Assembly: GCA_937899305.1 (NCBI GenBank)
Contig: CALDJV010000387.1
Location: 1-5,643, forward strand
DNA: 5,643 nt
Source of the DNA: an uncultured Cytophagaceae bacterium
GTDB taxonomy: Bacteria > Bacteroidota > Bacteroidia > Cytophagales > Microscillaceae
Reading direction: 5' to 3'
The notes beneath the pieces were generated by a model. That model made no database searches. It had not been told where the DNA came from and saw only the letters and a list, made by a program, of their open reading frames with translations. The position numbers and the translations under genes are program-made. Every line of letters begins with the position of its first letter. Within the stretch, counting starts at the first letter, position 1. Shown piece after piece: positions 1 through 5,455 of the stretch.

Positions 1-270
1 TCTAAGTAAAACTACATCAATAACCTACTCCATTTGGCTGATCTCTTGTTGCCATACTCCTTCAAAAAGTCTAGCTACGCAACGATTTTTTGAATCGTCT
101 AACAACGAGATATTACACCAAATTTGGATTACTTTATTTTTTCCGTTTTACTAACAACAAAAGGATATGTTTTAGGGTTGGTGTTTCAATGGTAAACAAA
201 ATTCTAAATATGTTCTAAAGCTTGCGGGGCAGGCAAACCATCTATTAAATTGTTATAAATAGAAATAGTC
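1..270. other. Non-coding leader upstream of sufC
   Basis: I see no convincing gene here. A frame open from base 2 to about 154 on the plus strand gives a low-complexity, unprotein-like translation. An upstream sufB would be expected from usual gene order, but the only stop consistent with a gene ending at the left edge (TAA at 7-9) leaves two codons, too few to judge. Bases 82-98 form a 6-bp hairpin (ACGATT/AATCGT, 5-base loop) with no T-run after it on the plus strand. Two near-matches to the Bacteroidota -7 element, each with one mismatch, lie at 166-173 (TATGTTTT) and 205-212 (TAAATATG), but neither has a good -33 partner. The region probably carries the sufC promoter, but I cannot place it. 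Confidence 0.5.
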
Positions 271-1029
271 ATGTTAAAGATAAATAACTTACATGCCTCT
301 ATCGAAGGCAAGAAAATCCTCAAAGGAATTAACTTGGACGTAAAACCAGGGGAGGTACATGCCATCATGGGACCCAATGGATCAGGAAAAAGTACTTTGG
401 CTTCAGTATTGGCGGGTCGTGAAGAGTACGAAGTAGAAGAAGGGAGCATTGATTTTACGGGCAAAGACTTATTAGAGCTTGCTCCTGAGGAAAGAGCAGG
501 GGAGGGGATCTTTTTGGCATTTCAGTACCCAGTAGAAATTCCAGGGGTAACGACTATTAATTTTCTAAAAACAGCGACCAACGAAATTCGCAAATATCGT
601 GGAGAAGAGCCGCTGGACGCAGTGCAGTTTTTGAAAAGAATGAAGGAAAAGACCCAGCTGGTAAACATCAAACAAGAGTTATTGAAGCGATCGCTGAATG
701 AAGGTTTTTCGGGAGGAGAGAAAAAACGCAATGAGATTTTTCAAATGGCGATGTTGGAGCCTAGATTGGCTATTTTGGATGAAACCGACTCAGGATTGGA
801 TATCGATGCTTTGCGTATCGTAGCCGAAGGCGTAAACAAGCTAAAGAGTGACGATAACGCTACTATCTTGGTAACGCACTACCAACGTTTGTTAGATTAT
901 ATTGTACCTGATTATGTGCACGTATTATTTGATGGACGCATTGTAAAATCTGGTACAAAAGAATTGGCACTAGAACTAGAAGCAAAAGGTTACGACTGGA
1001 TCAAGGAAGAAGTAGCTGCTGCTCAATAA
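271..1029 (+). CDS. sufC: SufC, Fe-S cluster assembly ATPase
   Basis: This is the cytoplasmic ABC-type ATPase of the SufBC2D scaffold. It hydrolyses ATP to drive conformational change in SufB-SufD during Fe-S cluster assembly. At 252 residues it has the usual family length and is complete. Visible motifs are Walker A GPNGSGKST (34-42), the Q-loop glutamine in FQYP (Q85), the SufC-type signature FSGGEKKRNE (146-155), Walker B with catalytic D170 and E171, the D-loop SGLD (174-177), and the switch histidine H203 in THYQRLLDY. The DETDSGLDIDAL stretch (170-181) and the KRNE tail of the signature separate SufC from ordinary transporter ATPases. The ATG has no Shine-Dalgarno sequence, and the first residues fit the family N-terminus. 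A pentapeptide-repeat gene follows after 75 bases, then sufD. All catalytic residues are present, so the protein should be active. Confidence 0.97.
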   Translation: MLKINNLHASIEGKKILKGINLDVKPGEVHAIMGPNGSGKSTLASVLAGREEYEVEEGSIDFTGKDLLELAPEERAGEGIFLAFQYPVEIPGVTTINFLKTATNEIRKYRGEEPLDAVQFLKRMKEKTQLVNIKQELLKRSLNEGFSGGEKKRNEIFQMAMLEPRLAILDETDSGLDIDALRIVAEGVNKLKSDDNATILVTHYQRLLDYIVPDYVHVLFDGRIVKSGTKELALELEAKGYDWIKEEVAAAQ

Positions 1030-1043
1030 TATTGGCATATATC

Positions 1044-1072
1044 GTTGGCAATAGTATAATTTAGTATCTTTG
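1044..1072 (+). promoter_or_regulatory. Putative promoter for the pentapeptide-repeat gene
   Basis: TATCTTTG at 1065-1072 matches the Bacteroidota -7 consensus TAnnTTTG exactly. GTTG at 1044-1047 can serve as the -33 element, with a 17-base spacer. Transcription would start near 1079, about 25 bases before the ATG at 1105. There is no terminator-like stem between sufC and this site, so read-through from sufC is also possible. This is a motif match only. Confidence 0.45.
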
Positions 1073-1104
1073 GATAGGTACAATGATTACTTTGAACTTG
1101 AACT

Positions 1105-1674
1105 ATGACAGATAATTTTGATGAAACTCGTCAGTCAATGAAAAACCTGGTAGAAGAGGCTAAGCCAATTCTGGGTCAGGAGTTTGAAGAAATATTGCTA
1201 GATCACGATATATTTTTACAAAACGGAGGAGCTGGAGGTCACTGGGCTACCTTTTATATTAAAAATCTGATTTTTGGCGTGTACAAAGGGGTCAACACTG
1301 ATAATATAAAAGGAGGTAAGCAAGCAAAACTCTGCTTTAAAAGTTTGCAGGAAATAAACTTGGAAGAGATAAGGTTACCGTATGCCGATTGTGCAGCGGT
1401 ATATGCAATCAAGAAAAACTGGAACAATGCAGATCTCGAGGGATGCTTGTTCATTGATTCTATTTTGAACAATAGCAGCTTTGAGCAGACTGATTTATAT
1501 GCTGCTGATTTTTCTCGTTCTGAAATGCGCCATTGTATTTTCAAAGGCGCCAACTTATCGAAAACCGATTTTGAAGATTGTGACCTTACTGGAGCAGACT
1601 TTCGCGGAGCTATGATTGATGCGACTACGAGTTTCAAAAATGCGATTTTGACCGATGCCAAACTGGATAGATAG
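1105..1674 (+). CDS. Pentapeptide-repeat protein between sufC and sufD
   Basis: A 189-residue protein of unknown function with no signal peptide or membrane segment, so probably cytoplasmic. Residues 1-105 form a non-repeat domain of unrecognised family: an acidic helical start, a glycine-rich loop NGGAGGHW (40-47) and then a likely beta-rich stretch. Residues 109-173 hold about 13 consecutive five-residue units of the A(D/N)LXX type, such as ADLEG, TDLYA, ADFSR, ANLSK and ADFRG, ending in a degenerate turn to residue 189. Such units fold as a right-handed four-sided beta helix. Family members range from DNA-mimicking gyrase protectors to proteins with no known role; this helix is short (about three to four coils), and nothing points to gyrase. 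The ATG is fixed by an in-frame TGA at 1099-1101. Gaps are 75 bases to sufC and 100 to sufD. A link to Fe-S assembly is suggested only by position. Confidence 0.88.
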   Translation: MTDNFDETRQSMKNLVEEAKPILGQEFEEILLDHDIFLQNGGAGGHWATFYIKNLIFGVYKGVNTDNIKGGKQAKLCFKSLQEINLEEIRLPYADCAAVYAIKKNWNNADLEGCLFIDSILNNSSFEQTDLYAADFSRSEMRHCIFKGANLSKTDFEDCDLTGADFRGAMIDATTSFKNAILTDAKLDR

Positions 1675-1753
1675 GTAAAGGTGTCAAATAAATCATGCGA
1701 TGTTGCTTGTGCGAGTGAGTGTGTTTTAAAAAATCGCAAAAAATGCTATCCCA

Positions 1754-1761
1754 TACTTTTG
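1754..1761 (+). promoter_or_regulatory. -7-like element just upstream of sufD
   Basis: TACTTTTG matches TAnnTTTG exactly and lies 13 bases before the sufD ATG, which would leave a leader of only about 6 to 8 bases. I see no good -33 element at the usual spacing; the closest T-run, at 1724-1727, is 26 bases upstream. It may be a weak secondary promoter or chance in AT-rich DNA. The rest of the 100-base gap (1675-1774) shows no terminator. Confidence 0.25.
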
Positions 1762-1774
1762 AATATTAATTGAC

Positions 1775-3124
1775 ATGAGTACCATAGATAAATTGAATCT
1801 TAAATCTACCTTGCTGGAGCAATTCAAAGTGTTTGAAAGCGAATTGAACGGAGAAAGCAAAAAACCAATCCATAAAATTCGCCAGGAAGCCATCCAGACT
1901 TTCGATGGTTTGGGGTTTCCTACTACCAAACACGAAGAGTGGAAATATACCAACTTGGGCAAAGTACTGAAACAAGACTATGTATTTGGCCAACGTTCGG
2001 AACTGCAAACTTCTGACATACAGCCGTTTTTCTTGCCCAACCTGCCCAATGCCAATACAATTGTATTTGTGAATGGTGCTTACGAACCAAAACTCTCGAC
2101 CATTGTTTCATCGGAAGAAGTGTTGGTAGTAAAAAAACTAGAAGAAGCCTACGATACCCACGAAGCCTTGGTAGCACCTCATTTTGGTCAATTAACCAAG
2201 ACTTCAGAAGAGGCGATGATTGCACTCAACACGGCCTTTACCAATAACGGGATCTTTATCCATGTGCCGGCCAACAAAGTAGTTGAGGAGCCAGTATTGA
2301 TGTACTTCATTACTGATACCCGTGAGGCCAATCAGGGAGCCCAGCCCAGGGCATTGATTGTAGTAGAACAAGGAGCTAAAGTTACTTTTGTAGATAAAAT
2401 GGATACCTTGGGTGAGCACGCAAGTTTTAACAATGCAGTGACCGAAATTGTAGTAGCTCCCAATGCTCGGGTAGCGCATTACAAAGTACAAAACGACCAA
2501 GCGCATGCTTCGTATGTAGGCACTACTCAGGTAAAGCAAGCCGCAGATAGTTATTATGCCAATACTACGATATCACTCAATGGAGCAGTGGTGCGCAATA
2601 ACTTGAACATTGCCTTGGATGGCTCCAATGTTGAAAGTCATATGTTTGGGCTCTACGTGATGACCGGCAACACCCACGTAGATAATCATAGTATTGCTGA
2701 TCACCTGAAGCCGCATTCAATGAGCAATGAATTGTACAAAGGTATTTTGGATGGAAGTAGTACCGGAGTGTTTAATGGGAAAATTTTTGTGCGTCAAGAT
2801 GCCCAAAAAACCAACGCCTATCAGCAAAACCGCAACATTTTGCTGTCGGACAATGCTTCTATCAATACCAAGCCTCAATTGGAAATATGGGCCGATGATG
2901 TCAAGTGTTCGCACGGGTCCACCACGGGTAATTTAGAGGAAGAAGCACTGTTTTACTTGCGTTCACGAGGAATTGCCGAACATGAAGCGCGGGCTCTGCT
3001 CATTCACGCTTTTGGCAACGAAATTATTGAGAAGATTGAGTTGGAACCATTGCGAGTTCACCTAGAGCAATTGGTGATGCAACGCTTGGGAGTAGACCTC
3101 AACCCCATTGCCGATTTTGAATAA
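1775..3124 (+). CDS. sufD: SufD, Fe-S cluster assembly scaffold subunit
   Basis: SufD pairs with SufB through beta-helical cores and binds SufC, forming the SufBC2D complex on which Fe-S clusters are built. The 449 residues are within family range and complete. The N-terminal helical domain carries the family hallmark GFPTTKHEEWKYTNL (47-61). The beta-helix core spans roughly residues 150-385. The C-terminal signature includes KPQLEIWADDVKCSHG (366-381) followed by the EEEALFYLRSRGI stretch (388-400). C378 and H380 match the Cys and His of the CSHG motif; the corresponding E. coli SufD histidine (His360) is implicated in cluster assembly. It is SufD rather than SufB by its length, EEWKYT motif and C-terminus. 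The ATG is fixed by an upstream in-frame TGA at 1760-1762; there is no Shine-Dalgarno sequence. A strong terminator follows 22 bases after the stop, so no sufS is co-transcribed downstream. Confidence 0.96.
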   Translation: MSTIDKLNLKSTLLEQFKVFESELNGESKKPIHKIRQEAIQTFDGLGFPTTKHEEWKYTNLGKVLKQDYVFGQRSELQTSDIQPFFLPNLPNANTIVFVNGAYEPKLSTIVSSEEVLVVKKLEEAYDTHEALVAPHFGQLTKTSEEAMIALNTAFTNNGIFIHVPANKVVEEPVLMYFITDTREANQGAQPRALIVVEQGAKVTFVDKMDTLGEHASFNNAVTEIVVAPNARVAHYKVQNDQAHASYVGTTQVKQAADSYYANTTISLNGAVVRNNLNIALDGSNVESHMFGLYVMTGNTHVDNHSIADHLKPHSMSNELYKGILDGSSTGVFNGKIFVRQDAQKTNAYQQNRNILLSDNASINTKPQLEIWADDVKCSHGSTTGNLEEEALFYLRSRGIAEHEARALLIHAFGNEIIEKIELEPLRVHLEQLVMQRLGVDLNPIADFE

Positions 3125-3146
3125 GGCAATGGATTGGTTATATATG

Positions 3147-3187
3147 AAAAACGGCCAGGATCAAAATTGAACCTGGCCGTTTTTTTT
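3147..3187 (+). terminator. Intrinsic terminator after sufD
   Basis: A perfect 9-bp GC-rich stem, ACGGCCAGG (3151-3159) with CCTGGCCGT (3172-3180), encloses a 12-base loop and is followed by an eight-T run (3180-3187). Four As before the stem extend it by pairing with the first Ts, so it could also stop minus-strand transcription. It ends the sufC-sufD unit. Confidence 0.93.
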
Positions 3188-3200
3188 ATTGATATCCATC

Positions 3201-3233
3201 AAAAAACCTCTCCTTAAATGAATAAAGAGAGGT
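3201..3233 (-). terminator. Intrinsic terminator of the minus-strand lipoprotein gene
   Basis: Read on the minus strand, ACCTCTC (complement of 3227-3233) pairs with GAGAGGT (complement of 3206-3212) as a 7-bp stem with a 14-base loop that can pair further internally. A T-run follows (complement of the As at 3201-3206). It lies 30 bases beyond the stop codon of the lipoprotein gene. Confidence 0.85.
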
Positions 3234-3263
3234 AAGTAATATTTTGTAACTTATAACGATAGC

Positions 3264-3719
3264 TTAGTTAGCCGCTTTGAGCGCCATATAATTCGTTCTT
3301 TCGCCTTTTTTCTCCGATAACAATACTTTGCTAGATCCGATACTCTCTACATTATAGGTAGTAGGATCTTTGCCTTCCTTTTCCATGATGGTAATGGTTT
3401 TATTATCATCGCTTAGTTTCCAGGTGCCTTTTTGCTCTTCTCCATCTGGACCAACGGTTTTGAACACACCGCCCTTTTCAAAGACAATGCGACCTTTTTC
3501 CATTCGCTCCTTCTGCTTTTTCATTCGCTCTTTGCCCTTTTCAGTTTTCATCATCTTTTTGGCTTCCTCGGGCATTTGATCCATCATTTTGTCCATCATG
3601 GTATCAACGTCAATCATCCACTTGGTGCTGGCAAGTGTTTCAGATGGATTACCGCTTCCGCCACAGGCAGTGAAAGAAACAACAATGGCTAACAACATGA
3701 GTTTTGGTAGATATTTCAT
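3264..3719 (-). CDS. Small Met-rich lipoprotein, lipocalin-like C-terminal half
   Basis: A 151-residue predicted lipoprotein. It has a short positive N-terminus (MKYLPK), a hydrophobic stretch (7-16) and a lipobox FTAC with the lipidated cysteine at C19, followed by GGSG. Export and membrane anchoring in the envelope are therefore likely; F at the -3 position is slightly off the usual Leu. Residues 35-73 form a charged, helix-prone segment with ten methionines, including the MMDKMMDQM run (41-49). Residues 77-148 look like a small beta barrel with GTWKLSDDNKTITI (98-111), resembling the lipocalin-like domains common in Bacteroidota lipoproteins. Function is unknown. It is monocistronic, with a putative promoter upstream and a terminator downstream, and converges on sufD. 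No alternative ATG precedes this start within the first 40 upstream bases. Confidence 0.88.
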   Translation of the reverse strand: MKYLPKLMLLAIVVSFTACGGSGNPSETLASTKWMIDVDTMMDKMMDQMPEEAKKMMKTEKGKERMKKQKERMEKGRIVFEKGGVFKTVGPDGEEQKGTWKLSDDNKTITIMEKEGKDPTTYNVESIGSSKVLLSEKKGERTNYMALKAAN

Positions 3720-3757
3720 AATGTAAAATAGTTTTGAACATTTATTAGTTGTGATTG

Positions 3758-3788
3758 TAAAAGTAGTTACTTTATATTCAATAACATA
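3758..3788 (-). promoter_or_regulatory. Putative promoter of the lipoprotein gene
   Basis: On the minus strand, TATG (complement of 3785-3788) and TACTTTTA (complement of 3758-3765) are separated by exactly 19 bases. This is one mismatch from each Bacteroidota consensus, TTTG and TAnnTTTG. Transcription would start about 30 bases before the ATG. Confidence 0.4.
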
Positions 3789-3863
3789 ATGGACGAGTTG
3801 GTTATTTTTAAATAATTGAAAATAATTTTTTTTATTTAATTTTTAATGGTTTTATGGGTTAAT

Positions 3864-3880
3864 ATTCTGATAATCAGAAT
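3864..3880. repeat. 17-bp perfect palindrome, operator-like
   Basis: ATTCTGAT (3864-3871) and ATCAGAAT (3873-3880) are perfect inverted arms around one central base. The spacing is too tight for a good full hairpin, and no T-run follows on either strand, so a site for a dimeric DNA-binding protein is as likely as an RNA structure. It lies 145 bases upstream of the lipoprotein start and 84 bases beyond the stop of the leucine-rich-repeat gene. The surrounding gap (3720-3963) is otherwise very AT-rich with T-runs around 3800-3845. Confidence 0.45.
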
Positions 3881-3903
3881 CTTATGTTGTGTTGGTTTTT
3901 TCT

Positions 3904-3925
3904 AAAAACGATTAGAGTTCTCTAA
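3904..3925 (-). terminator. Possible weak terminator of the leucine-rich-repeat gene
   Basis: TTAGAG (3912-3917) and CTCTAA (3920-3925) are perfect inverted arms. On the minus strand they can form a 5-bp stem with a GAAC loop, followed by TCG and five Ts (complement of 3904-3908). It lies 38 bases after the stop at 3964. The stem is short and AT-rich, so termination would be weak; it could instead be a protein-binding site. Confidence 0.35.
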
Positions 3926-3963
3926 CTTTCAAGTCGGAGTATCAAAATGCAGTGAGTAGTAAG

Positions 3964-5196
3964 CTATGGAGTGTTGAGATCTACTTGATTTTTGAAGTTG
4001 ACCTGAGGCACATGGGCAAACAATGTCTTGATTTGTTCTTTTTGTTGCTTAGAGAAAAAATTTCCTGCCAAATTGATTTGCTTCAGGTTGCGTAATTTGG
4101 ATAGCTCCACTGGGATGGTTTGCAATTGATTTTGTTCCAGAGATAAATATTCCAGGTGGCTTAATTCACTCAGGCCAGGGGGTAGATAAGTCAATTCATT
4201 TTCGTTTAGAGATAATTTTTTGAGTTTGGTAAGCCGGCCAATGCCTTGGGGTAGCTCTTGGATAAAGTTATTGTATAACTCTAGGCTTTGAAGGTGAGAC
4301 AAGGATGAAATATCAGAAAGATTTTTGATATGATTGTTGGCCAAGTTGAGTCGTTCCAGGTTGGTGAGTTCGAGAACCTCATCAGGAAAAAAATCCAATT
4401 GATTGGCAGATAAATCGAGTACTCTCAAGTTCTGGAGTTCGGCCAATTCAGCTGGAATGTCATGCAGGTTGGTTTTAGAAAGGTACAATTGTTCCAGCTT
4501 CTGCATATGCTCAATTTCGGGAGGCAATACATTGATCCAGTTTTCGCTGAGTTTGAGTTTTTTGAGGTGTGGGATGTAAGCCAGCTCTAGAGGAAACTCC
4601 TCAAACTCGTTCCAACGTAAATTGAGGTAAGACAAGCAGGGTAACTCAGCAATTTCTTTGGGAAGCTTATCTAGTTTGTTTTCATTTAGATAGAGGTTCT
4701 CAAGTTTACCCAAACCAAGTACCTCCAGTGGGAACTCTTCAAATTCGTTCCAGCCTAAGTTAAGCGTTTTGAGCTTTTGTAAATTGACAATGTCAAAAGA
4801 TAAGCCACTGAGGTAATTTTCACTGAGGTTGAGATTGGTCAACTGGGTGAGCTGAGCCAGTAATGGGGGAAACTCTTCTATTTCGTTGAAGGCCAGGTTA
4901 ATGCTTTGGAGTTTTTTTAGGAAAGTAATTTCCAGCGGAATCTCGACCAGTTCGTTGTTGTTGAGGTCTAGCTGTTGGAGAGTCAAAAAAGGAGTGATCA
5001 AGCGATTGTGAAGACATTGTAAAATAACCTGTCCCTGGCTTTTGCTCAGTATTTCCTGAAGAGGTTGGGGTATGCCTTGCCCTTTCATAAGTTCGCAGGC
5101 AAGATTGATGTTATTTTCGTCACCAGTTTGTAAGAGTTGCTGAATTTTAACCGTATAATCCTTGGGATTATAAGTAGTGTGTGGGTTGCTCCTCAT
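3964..5196 (-). CDS. Leucine-rich-repeat protein, 14 repeats
   Basis: A 410-residue protein with no signal peptide or membrane segment, so probably cytoplasmic. Residues 1-70 form a helical N-terminal domain (INLACELMKGQGIPQPLQEIL at 30-50), of a type I associate with leucine-rich-repeat proteins of marine Cytophagales. Residues 73-370 hold 13 repeats of the LxxLxLxxNxLxxLPxxIxxLxx type, all 23 residues long except the tenth (280-301, 22 residues). A fourteenth, from 371, runs into a C-terminal cap, NFFSKQQKEQIKTLFAHVPQVNF (379-401). Such proteins form a curved solenoid that binds other proteins; the ligand here is unknown and no enzymatic or death-domain-like module is attached. The ATG is fixed by an in-frame TAG two codons upstream (5200-5202). 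I found no convincing promoter; a large palindromic element lies 47 bases upstream. Confidence 0.92.
   Translation of the reverse strand: MRSNPHTTYNPKDYTVKIQQLLQTGDENNINLACELMKGQGIPQPLQEILSKSQGQVILQCLHNRLITPFLTLQQLDLNNNELVEIPLEITFLKKLQSINLAFNEIEEFPPLLAQLTQLTNLNLSENYLSGLSFDIVNLQKLKTLNLGWNEFEEFPLEVLGLGKLENLYLNENKLDKLPKEIAELPCLSYLNLRWNEFEEFPLELAYIPHLKKLKLSENWINVLPPEIEHMQKLEQLYLSKTNLHDIPAELAELQNLRVLDLSANQLDFFPDEVLELTNLERLNLANNHIKNLSDISSLSHLQSLELYNNFIQELPQGIGRLTKLKKLSLNENELTYLPPGLSELSHLEYLSLEQNQLQTIPVELSKLRNLKQINLAGNFFSKQQKEQIKTLFAHVPQVNFKNQVDLNTP
4498..4911 (-). repeat. Three tandem 138-base units inside the leucine-rich-repeat gene
   Basis: Leucine-rich repeats 2 to 7 (residues 96-233) alternate between two types, giving a 46-residue super-repeat in three copies (4774-4911, 4636-4773, 4498-4635). 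The first repeat of each pair carries FNEIEEFP, WNEFEEFP or WNEFEEFP. The second carries SENYLSGL, NENKLDKL or SENWINVL. In DNA the block reading TCGTTCCA or TCGTTGAA on the plus strand recurs at 4607, 4745 and 4883, exactly 138 bases apart. Repeats 8 to 14 do not continue the alternation. Confidence 0.7.
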
Positions 5197-5242
5197 ACCC
5201 TACACACGGTTGTTTGATTGAGATATGTACATCATTGATAGA

Positions 5243-5406
5243 TTAAGTAACGCTTTCAAAATAAGTGTCGAGATTTTAGTAAAATCACTCAAAGCTAAAC
5301 GAGGCGCTTTTTGCGCTCGTAGCAGGGCTACGGGCAATAAAAGTAACAAAGTGTAGCGAAGAGGGATAAAACTAAATCGGATAGTTATTGCGAACGCGTT
5401 ACTAAG
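5243..5406. mobile_element. Long imperfect palindrome, MITE-like element
   Basis: The ends AGTAACGC (5246-5253) and GCGTTACT (5396-5403) are perfect inverted repeats. At the centre, GCTCGTAGC (5315-5323) and GCTACGGGC (5327-5335) form a 9-bp stem (one G-U pair) around the loop AGG. Both pairs share the same centre, about 5325. By hand alignment the intervening 47 and 45 bases of the two arms agree at about two thirds of positions, including AATAA, TTTAGT and GCTA blocks. Sub-palindromes lie inside: GATTTTA-G-TAAAATC (5272-5286) and a GCGC/GCGC hairpin (5304-5316). If the termini are GTAACGC/GCGTTAC, direct TAA repeats flank them (5244-5246, 5403-5405), a possible target duplication. It has no coding capacity. 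Alternatives are a structured RNA or a host-specific dispersed repeat; copy number is unknown. Confidence 0.6.
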
Positions 5407-5455
5407 TTTAACAAAAACTTTTACCTGTCAATTTAGCCTTTTTGGGAGAAAAAAC

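Noticed and set aside
1..9. Possible end of sufB (TCT AAG TAA)
   Set aside because: Two codons are too few, and they do not resemble the SufB C-terminus I know.
82..98. Hairpin ACGATT/AATCGT as a terminator of an upstream gene
   Set aside because: Only 6 bp, AT-rich and followed by no T-run on the plus strand.
204..464. 86-codon minus-strand frame over the sufC start
   Set aside because: It is antisense to the SufC Walker A region and has no independent support.
1032..1050. TTGGCA direct repeats after sufC
   Set aside because: Two six-base copies 13 bases apart are easily due to chance; the second overlaps the proposed -33 site.
1254..1739. 161-codon open frame on the minus strand across the pentapeptide gene
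   Set aside because: It is antisense to a gene with clear repeats; its translation has no domain features and extends only because of codon bias on the other strand.
1923..2539. Minus-strand frames of about 100 codons across sufD
   Set aside because: They are shadows of SufD coding sequence and give unprotein-like, Trp- and Leu-rich translations.
3370..3692. Plus-strand frames across the lipoprotein gene
   Set aside because: They are Phe- and Ser-rich translations antisense to a Lys- and Met-rich protein, as expected for a shadow.
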